DNA from: Methylomonas sp.
GTDB lineage: Bacteria > Pseudomonadota > Gammaproteobacteria > Methylococcales > Methylomonadaceae
Direction of reading: 5' to 3'
Length of the DNA: 64,000 bases
Assembly: GCF_023228165.1 (NCBI RefSeq)
Contig: NZ_JALOBS010000008.1
Location: 62,001-126,000 of the forward strand
Below are positions 43,501-51,954 of this stretch, piece after piece. Positions within the stretch are counted from its first letter, which is position 1. Each line of letters starts with the position of its first letter. The notes below the pieces were generated by a model. It did no database searches and was not told where the DNA came from. It was given only the letters and a program-made list of their open reading frames with translations. The translations under genes and the position numbers were made by a program.

Positions 43501-44943
43501 TTAAGCACGCTTGCGGCGGGTGACGCCCAAACCGCCCAAAATGACGCTACCGAACAGCCAAGCCGCGCCCGGCACCGGAACAGGCGCCGTTGCGGTCAGC
43601 TCGATTGTACGGTCAACACCGTCGGACGGATGCTGCACATTGATATACGCTTTATTGGGGTCGAATTTATCGAAATATAAACCGGTACTTTCCGCACCCG
43701 CAGTCGTCAGGCTAATCCATTTGGAGACCGATTCAGCAACGCCGTCACGGTCGGCATCCATTGCAAACCAGATATCTTCCACACCGCCATTTTGATCTTC
43801 GACAATATAAATGTTGCCTTCGGCATCGATAGCCAGATTATCCGGGTTTTTAAAGGCACCGCCCGCCGCCAGGCCGGTTGCCGCATCGATGGTGTTGCTG
43901 TCGGCAAACAATTTAACTTCCAGCGACGTCAAGTTAAATGAATAAACACGGCCGCGGCCATCGCTGCTGTCGCCGTTATCGTCGGAATCGGTGGTGGCAA
44001 AATACAGAAACTGATCGCCGCCGGACAGCGTTTGAATTTCCAAGTCTTCGGGACGGTTATAACCGGTTGCCGTAACAGTGTCCGCAGTCACCCGACCGTC
44101 AATAGTGCCATCGCCCAACACGGTAGAAATACCAACCAAGCCGCTACCATCCGTATCGGTAATCGCTTCCCAGGTTGCTGAACCTGTGATAGCCGCTCCG
44201 TTGTTACCTTCGAACTGGCCGCCATTGCCCACTTTCAAGGCAAATGTTTGGCCGGCCGTAAAATAATCGGCGCCGCTGGTGGCAAACGGATCGGCCGAAA
44301 CGTATTTGTAAATTGAGCCGCCGTTCAATTCGTCTACAAAATAAAGCGAGTTGTTGCTATCGAAAGCTAATCCTTCGTGCGATACGCGCGGAATGATTTG
44401 TTGCCATGCAAAATTTGCTCCGTTGGCAGTTGCGGTGGTTGCATTGTCGATTTCAAACAATCGACCTTTACTGCTGCCCGAACCCCAGGATTCTTCGGCA
44501 GTCAAATAACCGCCCCATGGTGTCCAACGCGATGCGTCACCGGACACAAAGCCTTGCGTGCCGGGCGCCACGATAGTGGTGGTGCGGGAACTGTAGTTGC
44601 TGTCCCACAAATCGACGCGTTGTACACCGCCTTGGTTGGTTTCGAACGGCATGAACAAATAACGTCCGGCATCCGGACCGGTTTCGTTGGCTGCAATCAT
44701 GTCCCAGTTACCTGAGTTGGAGCCTGGCACTACATTAATTTGCGTGGCACGGTCGGCAATGGTTTCCTGGCTGAAATTTGCGGACGACAACTTGTACGGC
44801 ATGGCTGAACCTGGATCCAGCGGCGTGGTATCGCCGGTCATTGGGGTAAAATTGTCGAATTCGGTATCGGCCGCTTGAGCCGAAAATGGCGAGATTGCCG
44901 CAGTAATTGCCGCGGCCAACAACGTTAATCTAAATTGTTTCAT
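43501..44943 (-). CDS. PhoX-like (DUF839) secreted protein with VPLPA-type CTERM anchor
   Basis: 480 residues. A Sec signal ends FSAQA. The body carries PhoX/DUF839 landmarks: RWTPWGGYLTAEESWGSG, SHEGLAFDSNNSLYFVDEL, YNRPEDLEI and FKNPDNLAIDAEGNIYIVED. PhoX enzymes are calcium/iron phosphatases. The C-terminus is VPVPGAAWLFG, a hydrophobic span and GVTRRKRA, the tripartite PEP-CTERM/VPLPA sorting signal handled by exosortase in Gram-negative bacteria. Classical PhoX is Tat-exported and lacks this anchor, so this is a variant: Sec export and envelope anchoring. Phosphatase activity is likely from family but not proven; some DUF839 proteins have other roles. Confidence 0.82.
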   Translation of the reverse strand: MKQFRLTLLAAAITAAISPFSAQAADTEFDNFTPMTGDTTPLDPGSAMPYKLSSANFSQETIADRATQINVVPGSNSGNWDMIAANETGPDAGRYLFMPFETNQGGVQRVDLWDSNYSSRTTTIVAPGTQGFVSGDASRWTPWGGYLTAEESWGSGSSKGRLFEIDNATTATANGANFAWQQIIPRVSHEGLAFDSNNSLYFVDELNGGSIYKYVSADPFATSGADYFTAGQTFALKVGNGGQFEGNNGAAITGSATWEAITDTDGSGLVGISTVLGDGTIDGRVTADTVTATGYNRPEDLEIQTLSGGDQFLYFATTDSDDNGDSSDGRGRVYSFNLTSLEVKLFADSNTIDAATGLAAGGAFKNPDNLAIDAEGNIYIVEDQNGGVEDIWFAMDADRDGVAESVSKWISLTTAGAESTGLYFDKFDPNKAYINVQHPSDGVDRTIELTATAPVPVPGAAWLFGSVILGGLGVTRRKRA

Positions 44944-45429
44944 GAATCAATATCCTCAGAGTCGATTAGTCATTTTTTTGCCTTAACTGCTGTTACCAGC
45001 AATCGGCAAAAATGTTAATCGCATCACAAGAAATACAAATTACACCTTTATTAAGGTTGAGTTAAACGCATTACCTTCAGTCAATCCGCTTGATATTCAA
45101 AAACCCTCCCCGAATTCGGCAAAATCCGATAGGCCCAGTGGTTTAAAGGCAGACCGGCCAAAAAGCTCGGTGTATTCAACCCACCGGCTGTTGCCGGCAT
45201 CGTTTGCATTTGCTTTTATACCCATTGCACTTCAACTTTTGGTTTTACTCCCCCTCACCCTCCAGCAGTAGCAGGAATTGAGGTACGGAAATTTGCGATG
45301 AAAAAGGTATAACCCGTGGACGATTCTGTTGTTTATTGCGCGGTTTGCAGACTATTAAACGAAGATGTCATAATTCTTTCATAATCGTTTTGTACGTTGG
45401 TTTTAATTTTTTAAATTCGCTTATCACTT
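44944..45429. other. 486-bp divergent intergenic region
   Basis: Between the PhoX-like gene (minus) and a small gene (plus). It contains a Pho-box-like repeat at 45365-45393 pointing to the small gene. I found no comparable box pointing to the PhoX-like gene. No coding frame stands out. Confidence 0.55.
45365..45409 (+). promoter_or_regulatory. Pho box and -10 element upstream of a 62-codon gene
   Basis: Three 7-mers separated by 4-base spacers: ATGTCAT, CTTTCAT, GTTTTGT (45365-45371, 45376-45382, 45387-45393), an 11-base period as in PhoB boxes (consensus CTGTCAT repeats). TAATTT at 45404-45409 lies ten bases after the last repeat, the usual distance to the -10 in Pho promoters. The ATG follows at 45430. 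Confidence 0.62.
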
Positions 45430-45618
45430 ATGAAAGAACCGCTAACCACAACCCCGACGGAATTATTGGAAATTGAGCAATTCATCGACGACCTACTGAA
45501 TGACTTTCAACATCCCATCCATAACCGCCGACACCCGCAACATGAAGACTGCACCAAGGCGCTGGATAATTTGGTGGAACACGCAGATAAATTGCGAAAC
45601 CGCTGGTTAATCGATTAA
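45430..45618 (+). CDS. Small acidic protein, predicted Pho-regulon member
   Basis: 62 residues, soluble, rich in Asp, Glu and His (LLEIEQFIDDLLNDFQHP, NRRHPQHEDC), likely two helices. No family recognised. What supports it as a gene is the Pho-box promoter 37-65 bases upstream and its place in a cluster of phosphate genes. No clear ribosome site is visible. Confidence 0.5.
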   Translation: MKEPLTTTPTELLEIEQFIDDLLNDFQHPIHNRRHPQHEDCTKALDNLVEHADKLRNRWLID

Positions 45619-45661
45619 GCCTGTCAATGTCGTTGCCGGCAGGCTGTCGACGGCTACCGCT

Positions 45662-46380
45662 TCATCGCTTGCCTGCCGAATCTCGACACCATCCAGCATA
45701 TACACCACATACCAGATATTCGGCCAGATTTTTACAGCGCTCGCTACATTGTTCCAAGCCTTTCATCATGATCAGCAAGGCCAGGGTGCTCTTCATGTTC
45801 CGGGTATCGTGAACCACAACGGTCAATTGATGCGTGATCCCTGCTTGTAATGCCGCCTCGCATGCGGGCTCCGATGCCAGCAGCGCATATAAGGGCCGGG
45901 TATTATGGTTTTGCAGGCTGGTGACCATCTGACATAACATGAATCGCACCAAGCAGCCCATATTGATCAGTTCCGCCAAAATTTTGCGATTTGGATCGCT
46001 GGTTCTGGGATCGAACACTTGTGCCACCAGCCGGGCAAAACCGCCGATTTCGTTTTCTATATTTTGCAGTTCAGCCGCTATTTTTAACTGGCGATAACAG
46101 TGCGCAAGTCGTCGGCCACCGGACTGTAACGGGCCAGAAACGTCACGGCTTCCAGATCGATTTCATGCTGCGAAATATCGCCGTCCAAGCGGTTAGCGGT
46201 TTGGGCCAAATCCATATCGGCCTGCTCGAGTGCCTGCACGGCTGTTTGCAACCGATGTGTTGTCCGCTGCAGCATATCCATCAACAGACTGCGTAAATGC
46301 GCTAAGTCGGTATCGGCGGCCGGTAAGCGGTGGGCCGGTTTATCGATGATTTTCATATTGCCCATATTGAACGGATGCAT
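45662..46380 (-). pseudogene. phoU: PhoU-like protein, frameshifted
   Basis: Two minus-strand frames together make one PhoU-like protein. The N-terminal part (46380-46084, 98 residues) shows the first PhoU repeat and ends SPVADDLRTVIAS before a TAA. The C-terminal part continues in another frame directly from the same point, LKIAAELQNIENEIGGFARL onwards, through KSTLALLIMMKGLEQCSERCKNLAEYLV, the second PhoU metal-binding motif, to the stop at 45662. One base is missing around 46084-46089 (AGTTAAAAATAG in minus-strand sense). PhoU restrains the Pst transporter and PhoR signalling. It follows the GNAT-nitrilase gene by 15 bases, in one operon. It may be truly broken, or the sequence may have a single-base error. 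Confidence 0.75.
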
Positions 46381-46395
46381 GGTTATACTGGGCAG

Positions 46396-47925
46396 CTAAT
46401 GCCACTCCAAGCGATACAGATCGACACGGCGTTTGGACAGATTTTGTGAAGCGCCCCGGGTACGGGCTTGCTTTAACAGTTCTAGGTTGACATCCGCAAG
46501 CAAAGTCATTTCCGTATTCGGGGTAGCCTCGGCCAGAATGGCGTCATGCGGAAAAGCAAAGTCGCTGGGGCTGAAAATGGCCGCCTGCGAATATTGGATA
46601 TCCATGTTTTCAGCATGCGGTAAATTACCGACACTGCCGCCAATGGCGACAAAACATTCATTTTCGATGGCGCGGGCCTGGGAGCAATACCGCACCCGCT
46701 GATAAGCGTTTTTGGTGTCGGTCCAGAACGGCACAAACAACATCTGCGCGCCTTGCAGCGCGGCCAATCTGGCCAGTTCCGGAAATTCCGCATCGTAACT
46801 GATCAAGATGGCGATTTTGCCGCAATCGGTATCGAACACTTTTAGCGCATCGCCGCCTTGCACCCCCCAATACGCCACTTCATCGACACTGATGTGAATT
46901 TTATATTGCGCCTCGAAAGTACCGTCCCGCCGCAATAGCCAGGACACGTTGTAGAGTTCTTTATTACTGTACTCCGGCATGCTGCCGGCGATGATATTGA
47001 TATTGTAGGACATGGCCATTTCCAGCAAGCCTTCCCGAATATCCCGGCTGAAACCGGCCAGGGCCCGGATCGCATCCGCCGGGTTTTTATCGTTGAACAA
47101 GCCCATCAACGGCGCGCTGATGTATTCCGGAAACAACACAAAGTCGGCGTTGTAGCCGGCCACCGCATCGATAAAAAATTCGGCGTGTTTCAGCAACACT
47201 TCCACGCTGGCCAAGGGTCGCATTTGCCATTGCACCACGCCCAGCCGGATCAGGCTTTTTAAATCGCCCAGTTCAGGGGTTTTATCCACATAATCGAGAT
47301 TGATCCATTCCAGCAAGGTGGCATAACCATGCGAATCGCCGTCGACAGGCAAATAGCCGGTCAACAGCTTGCGCACGTGGAAACCATTGGCCATTTGAAA
47401 CGACAGTACCGGATCGAAAATCTCCCGGCTTTTGACCTGTTCTATGTACCGCACCGGCGTGAGACTATCGGCATATTTGGCATAACCCGGAATACGCCCG
47501 CCGGCAATGAAGCGGCGCAAATTAAAATTGCGGCATAATTCCTTGCGGGCGTCATATAAACGCCTGCCTAACCTCAGCCCCCTGAATCTAGGATCAACGA
47601 AAATATCCACCCCGTACAGGGTGTCGCCTTCCAGGGTATGGTGGGTTAAATAACCGCCGCCGGTAATTTGGGCGTAGGTGTGGTTGTCGCCGAACTGCGC
47701 GTAATCGACAATCATGCTCAAGGCCGCCGCCACCAGCACACCGTTGTCTTCGATGCCTATCTGGCCTTCCGAAAAGCGGGTGACTTGCGCGAGATATTGT
47801 TCCAGCTTCCATGCCCCACCCAGATTGTTATAGACCCTATCCATGATCTCGGCGATTTGCGGGTAGTCCTCGGCCGTTAAGTGCCGCAACAACAGCTTAT
47901 GCTTCTTGCTCTTATCTTTTTTCAT
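46396..47925 (-). CDS. GNAT acetyltransferase - nitrilase-superfamily fusion with Ser at the catalytic Cys
   Basis: About 509 residues from the ATG at 47925. Residues about 10-170 form a GNAT N-acetyltransferase domain (DPRFRGLRLGRRLYDARKEL is the acetyl-CoA loop and helix). From about 215 there is a carbon-nitrogen hydrolase domain. Its Glu (E267 in FPEYIS) and Lys (K342 in QYKIHIS) of the catalytic triad are present, but the Cys position is Ser 376, in LISYDAEFPE where family members normally have ICYD. A single base change (TGT to AGT) would explain it. The domain may be inactive, may bind without cleaving, or may use Ser. A Pho-box-like repeat upstream (48053-48036) points at this gene, which leads into the phoU homologue. 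Confidence 0.85.
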   Translation of the reverse strand: MKKDKSKKHKLLLRHLTAEDYPQIAEIMDRVYNNLGGAWKLEQYLAQVTRFSEGQIGIEDNGVLVAAALSMIVDYAQFGDNHTYAQITGGGYLTHHTLEGDTLYGVDIFVDPRFRGLRLGRRLYDARKELCRNFNLRRFIAGGRIPGYAKYADSLTPVRYIEQVKSREIFDPVLSFQMANGFHVRKLLTGYLPVDGDSHGYATLLEWINLDYVDKTPELGDLKSLIRLGVVQWQMRPLASVEVLLKHAEFFIDAVAGYNADFVLFPEYISAPLMGLFNDKNPADAIRALAGFSRDIREGLLEMAMSYNINIIAGSMPEYSNKELYNVSWLLRRDGTFEAQYKIHISVDEVAYWGVQGGDALKVFDTDCGKIAILISYDAEFPELARLAALQGAQMLFVPFWTDTKNAYQRVRYCSQARAIENECFVAIGGSVGNLPHAENMDIQYSQAAIFSPSDFAFPHDAILAEATPNTEMTLLADVNLELLKQARTRGASQNLSKRRVDLYRLEWH

Positions 47926-48035
47926 GCCGTGAGTCCCACCAGAAAAATAAGCAGTTATGGCGGTATTTTGCCTTGCGGTCAATTAATTGCTTGGTTCCCG
48001 ACCGAGAACGGGTGATTCAAGCCTAATCGAGAAAT

Positions 48036-48053
48036 ATGACAGTAATATGAAAT
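48036..48053 (-). promoter_or_regulatory. Pho box directed at the GNAT-nitrilase/phoU operon
   Basis: On the minus strand ATTTCAT, four bases ATTA, then CTGTCAT: the second half is a perfect PhoB half-site and the first differs in one or two positions. A poor -10 candidate, TAGGCT, lies ten bases further on at 48025-48020. The gene starts at 47925. Confidence 0.55.
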
Positions 48054-48064
48054 CGGCGAATCAG

Positions 48065-48098
48065 TTGTCACACAACTGAAACATTAGTTTTTTACTAT
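48065..48098 (+). promoter_or_regulatory. Pho box and -10 element of phoA
   Basis: TTGTCAC (48065-48071), spacer ACAA, CTGAAAC (48076-48082), an 11-base-period pair resembling PhoB half-sites. TACTAT at 48093-48098 is ten bases downstream, the usual -10 position. The phoA ATG is at 48157. Confidence 0.5.
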
Positions 48099-48156
48099 TT
48101 GTGTACTGCATCGCACTTTTGCCGGCGATCACGATAGACATATAGAGGACCTTGTT

Positions 48157-49674
48157 ATGTATTCCGATGATTTCAAATTGACTTCCAGTGCTGTGATATT
48201 AGCCGCCATGCTACTGGCGGCAACCGACACCAAAGCCAACACCATTTCGGAAACCCCCGCGTTCTGGCTGGAAAGCGGCGCCGAACACCTGAAAGCCGCC
48301 GAACACCTCAATCGCAATCAGCGCTATGCCAAAAACGTGATTTTGTTTGTCGGCGACGGCATGGGTATTTCCACCATCACCGCCGCCCGTATTCTGGAAG
48401 GCCAAACCAAACCGGACAACCGGGGCGGCGAAGAAAATTCGCTTAGTTTCGAGCAATTTCCTTATCTGGCCCTGTCCAAAACCTATAGCGTCAATCAACA
48501 AACACCCGATTCGGCACCTACCATGACCGCGATAATCAGCGGTGTTAAAACCAATGACGGCGAACTGTCTGTAGGCAAAGAGGTAGCCCGCCAGGAAAAA
48601 GATGCTTTCGTCGTTAACGCCCATAAAGTAAAAACCTTACTGGAACAGGCTGAAGAAAAGGGGCTGTCTACCGGCATCGTCACCACTGCCCGTATCACCC
48701 ATGCCACCCCGGCAGCTTGTTACGCACATACCTCCGAACGCGATTGGGAGTCCGACGCCAATCTGCCGACCGACGCCACGGTGCATGATATTGCCAGACA
48801 ATTACTGGAGTTTCCTTACGGCAATGGTCTGGAGGTCGTCATGGGTGGTGGCCGTGGCATGTTTCTGCCCAATACCACGCCCGACCCGGAAGACGCCGGC
48901 AAATTCGGCAACCGGAAGGATGGGCTGGATTTAACCCGGCAGTGGCTGGGCCAATCGGCAAAATCGGCATACGTGTACGATAAAAACGGCTTCGATGCAG
49001 TCGATCCCAAATACACCGACCATTTGCTGGGTTTATTCGAACGCTCGCATATGGAATACGAATACGATCGTCCCGGCGATAGCGGCGGTGAACCGTCATT
49101 GAGCGAAATGACAGCGAAAGCCATCGAGATTTTGTCCAAAAACAGAAAAGGCTATGTATTAATGGTGGAAGCGGGCCGCATCGACCATGCCCACCACGCC
49201 GGGAATGCCTTTCGGGCCTTGACTGAAACAGTGGAATTATCCAATGCGGTACGCAAAGCGGTGGAAAAAACCAATTCCAAAGACACCCTGATCGTGGTCA
49301 CCGCCGATCACAGCCATACTTTTACCATTGCCGGTTATCCGCAACGCGGTAATCCTATTCTGGGTCTGGTCAAACATCCCGGTGCCACCGACTATGCCGA
49401 AGACAGCAACGGCCTACCTTTTACTACCCTGGGATACACTAACGGACCCGGTTACCGCGGCCCGAACCCGCGCCCGGATTTAACCGGCATCGACACTGCC
49501 CATCCGGACTTTCTGCAAGAAGCGGCCATACCGTTGCACGACGAAACCCATGCAGCCGAAGACGTGGCTATTTTTGCCCAAGGCCCCAAAGCCCATTTGT
49601 TCCATGGTATCCAAGAACAAAGCTACATTTACCAAGTCATGGCTAAAGCACTTAAGTTTAGACCCGGCCAATAA
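48157..49674 (+). CDS. phoA: Alkaline phosphatase PhoA
   Basis: 505 residues. An N-terminal segment with signal-peptide character (SSAVILAAMLLAATDTKA) directs it to the periplasm. The alkaline phosphatase fold motifs are intact: metal-binding Asp in FVGDGMGIST, the nucleophile Ser in TPDSAPTMTA, MVEAGRIDHAHHAGNA and TADHSHTF. It frees inorganic phosphate from organic esters. A GAGGA ribosome site precedes the ATG. A Pho-box-like element lies 75 bases upstream, and neighbours include other phosphate genes. A lipoprotein gene follows 45 bases later. Confidence 0.94.
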   Translation: MYSDDFKLTSSAVILAAMLLAATDTKANTISETPAFWLESGAEHLKAAEHLNRNQRYAKNVILFVGDGMGISTITAARILEGQTKPDNRGGEENSLSFEQFPYLALSKTYSVNQQTPDSAPTMTAIISGVKTNDGELSVGKEVARQEKDAFVVNAHKVKTLLEQAEEKGLSTGIVTTARITHATPAACYAHTSERDWESDANLPTDATVHDIARQLLEFPYGNGLEVVMGGGRGMFLPNTTPDPEDAGKFGNRKDGLDLTRQWLGQSAKSAYVYDKNGFDAVDPKYTDHLLGLFERSHMEYEYDRPGDSGGEPSLSEMTAKAIEILSKNRKGYVLMVEAGRIDHAHHAGNAFRALTETVELSNAVRKAVEKTNSKDTLIVVTADHSHTFTIAGYPQRGNPILGLVKHPGATDYAEDSNGLPFTTLGYTNGPGYRGPNPRPDLTGIDTAHPDFLQEAAIPLHDETHAAEDVAIFAQGPKAHLFHGIQEQSYIYQVMAKALKFRPGQ

Positions 49675-49719
49675 TGTTCCAGGCTGTCTGATTACCGATA
49701 ATTCTCTTCCCTATTCCGC

Positions 49720-50436
49720 GTGACAAATTATTCCACCTGGTCGGGTCTAGCGCTGTTGCTGTGCTTGAGCGCCTGCGGGACACAACCGTTAAAACCCTTA
49801 CGCATCGACCTGCCCTTACCCGACATTGCCGCCGAATTCGAAACCCGCATCGAGCGCTTGAACAGGCACACTGGCGACCAGGAACCGCAATACTATCGAT
49901 GGCGTTTTTATCGTTCCGCCAAGCGGATAGAAACTCATCGCTTGGCGGACCACAGCGGAGAAAGCTGGGTTCAACTAGCCGACGGCAACATCGGTTATCA
50001 AAGGCTGTTTCATACCCAAAAACAACTGATCGACTATCTGCCGGGCGATTTGAAAGCCATCGACAGCCAGCCGAACTGGCTTAGGCTGGCCACGCTGATC
50101 GATACGGATAACCTGCAAAATTTCGTACCGCAACACACGGACACGCTAGTGGATCGCCCCGTGATTTATTACACCGATAATAACCAAGACACTTTCACTG
50201 AATTGGCTTGGTTGGAACGGGAACAATTACCGGCACTGCTGCGCCGCCAACAACATGCTGATATCGTGACGACTCGCCTCATCGCCGTTTATCCGTTCGC
50301 TAACGCCCCTTGGGTACGACCCAAGTCAGACGACTATCAAGCGACCGATTTTGCCGATCTGGGGGACAAGGAAAATGACGCTTTCATCAAAAGCATTTTG
50401 CCGAGGCTAAAAGGCACTCAACGCCACGAACATTAA
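49720..50436 (+). CDS. Lipoprotein of unknown function downstream of phoA
   Basis: 238 residues starting with GTG. The start is chosen because it gives a proper lipoprotein signal: hydrophobic core and lipobox LSAC with Cys 19. The mature part is soluble, with a RLNRHTGDQEPQYYRWRFYR stretch and several Trp/Tyr/Arg residues. I do not recognise a family. Its place 45 bases after phoA suggests co-expression in phosphate limitation. Confidence 0.62.
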   Translation: MTNYSTWSGLALLLCLSACGTQPLKPLRIDLPLPDIAAEFETRIERLNRHTGDQEPQYYRWRFYRSAKRIETHRLADHSGESWVQLADGNIGYQRLFHTQKQLIDYLPGDLKAIDSQPNWLRLATLIDTDNLQNFVPQHTDTLVDRPVIYYTDNNQDTFTELAWLEREQLPALLRRQQHADIVTTRLIAVYPFANAPWVRPKSDDYQATDFADLGDKENDAFIKSILPRLKGTQRHEH

Positions 50437-50470
50437 TGCCGCGTCGGTTAGCGTAAATGCAGGGAGAGGC

Positions 50471-51208
50471 TCATTGCGCGCCTTGCTCGATCCAGGCTTT
50501 GATAACGGCCGCATCCGCATCCGCGAGTCGATGACTTTCCGCCATCGGCATGTCATCTCGGGTACCCGAGATGATGGCCATCAGTGGGCTTTTGCTGCTC
50601 TGCCCGGGCAAAATCAAAGGCGCCGCGGATTTGAAAAAATCCTGCCGTTGGTCGGCCCGAAACTCCGCCCATTGCTTGTCGGGACCATGGCAGGCAACAC
50701 AGTGCTGCTGAAAAATCGGATAGACATCGTCCCAGAGTAAATGGCCGGTTGGGGTTTCGGTTGCTTTGGACAGGGGCGGCTGCCGCTGTTCGATAGTTTG
50801 CCGGCCGGCCTGGTAACCTCGCCTGGGCCGCTCGACTTGCATGACATCCCGTTCCGCCAGCCAGCCGAAACCGATACACATCGCCGCGAAAACACCGACC
50901 ACCCAAATCGCGCTGCGAATCAGCGAAGGATGAGGGCTTTTCACCAAACCGCAACGTTTGCCGATCACCGTCACCACCCAGTTCCAATGCAGCGCCAGAT
51001 GCACAACCAGCACCACCATAAGCCCAACGCTGATCCAAAAATGCACATCACCCCATTCATGGCGGCTCAACCCCCACAACACCCGGCTTTTGTTGGAGCC
51101 CGGCGGCAACGGAAACCGCAGCAAATAGCCGGTAGCCAACATGCCCAAAAATAGCACTGTGGCGATCAAGTCGATAATGATGTTTACAACGGTCCGGTTC
51201 ATGCTCAT
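50471..51208 (-). CDS. DUF4405-type membrane cytochrome fused to a c-type cytochrome-like domain
   Basis: 245 residues from the ATG at 51208 (AAGGTGAG seven bases upstream). N-terminal half: three or four membrane spans with His residues typical of DUF4405 b-type cytochromes (HEWGDVHFWISVGLMVVLVVHLALHW). C-terminal half: QHCVACHGPDKQWAEFRADQR, a CxxCH haem-binding motif of the planctomycete-type (PSCyt1) domain, and a methionine segment (RDDMPMAESHRL). This would be an inner-membrane electron-transfer protein with a periplasmic haem c. Partner unknown. Confidence 0.8.
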   Translation of the reverse strand: MSMNRTVVNIIIDLIATVLFLGMLATGYLLRFPLPPGSNKSRVLWGLSRHEWGDVHFWISVGLMVVLVVHLALHWNWVVTVIGKRCGLVKSPHPSLIRSAIWVVGVFAAMCIGFGWLAERDVMQVERPRRGYQAGRQTIEQRQPPLSKATETPTGHLLWDDVYPIFQQHCVACHGPDKQWAEFRADQRQDFFKSAAPLILPGQSSKSPLMAIISGTRDDMPMAESHRLADADAAVIKAWIEQGAQ

Positions 51209-51311
51209 TACAAATCTCACCTTAGAAATACGCCGAAAACTATCTCACGGATATGTTGCAAACTGACTACCAATCGCCCGCCGAGGCAAGCAGCCCATCC
51301 AAACCAGGCTA

Positions 51312-51914
51312 TTAAACCGCTAAAATGGCGTCGAACACTGCTTGATCTATAAATTGCGGACTATATTCAACACCTTGTTGATCCAGTAAATCAACAAAAG
51401 CGCGTAAATGGTTTTTTGAACCTTCCAGTAAACTCTCATAGGTGGTTTTCAGCGATAAATTAGCCGTTTCCGCAATAGCGTTGCCAATATCCCGAATATC
51501 CATATCCTCAATGGCTGCACCCACGGCCAGCGCCTCGACATAAGACAATTGCCCACGCGCAATCAGTTCATCATACAGCGATTGTAAATCGGGATTAGAG
51601 AAACTCCCCACTTCCGGTAAGACAGGGTCAATCAACCCAAACAACTCAATTTTCTTCAGCAGCGCATCCATATGCGCTTGTTCCGATTCGGCAATTTCCG
51701 CGAATACAGGCTTGTTCCATAGCTTATACAGGGTCAGGTAAACATCGCGAGCGAGTTTTTCCTCTTCCCGCATCCAAAGCAAAGTGGCTTCTTCCGCTTC
51801 AGTTAAGAGAGTGGCCGACGACTGTCTTGTCATGGCGGGCTTGCCGCCCGCCATGACAGGAAAGGCGCAGGACAAGGCCAATACAAGACCGATTAGTTTC
51901 ATGGCCATTTTCAT
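51312..51914 (-). CDS. DUF2202 ferritin-like periplasmic protein
   Basis: 200 residues. Signal peptide ending PVMAG; GAGG lies ten bases before the ATG. The body is helical with WMREEEKLARDVYLTLYK and AEIAESEQAHMDALLKKIE, the two Glu/His motifs of the ferritin-like DUF2202 fold, which could bind a di-metal centre. Function unknown. A 13-bp-stem hairpin is embedded in the codons just after the signal peptide (51828-51858). Confidence 0.82.
   Translation of the reverse strand: MKMAMKLIGLVLALSCAFPVMAGGKPAMTRQSSATLLTEAEEATLLWMREEEKLARDVYLTLYKLWNKPVFAEIAESEQAHMDALLKKIELFGLIDPVLPEVGSFSNPDLQSLYDELIARGQLSYVEALAVGAAIEDMDIRDIGNAIAETANLSLKTTYESLLEGSKNHLRAFVDLLDQQGVEYSPQFIDQAVFDAILAV
51828..51858. repeat. 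Inverted repeat inside the DUF2202 gene
   Basis: TGTCATGGCGGGC (51828-51840), loop TTGCC, and the exact complement GCCCGCCATGACA (51846-51858). It lies in the codons around the signal-peptide cleavage site, so it may influence translation of the mRNA or be a small inserted palindrome. Confidence 0.7.
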
Positions 51915-51954
51915 ATTTGTTTACCTCTTCAAGTGAAAAATCATGGTGCCATCC

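Noticed and set aside
44944..45060. A Pho box directed at the PhoX-like gene
   Set aside because: I looked on the minus strand for CTGTCAT-like pairs at 11 bases and found none convincing.
46084..46089. Programmed -1 frameshift in phoU
   Set aside because: The junction AGT TAA AAA lacks a slippery heptamer in the zero frame, so mutation or sequence error is simpler.
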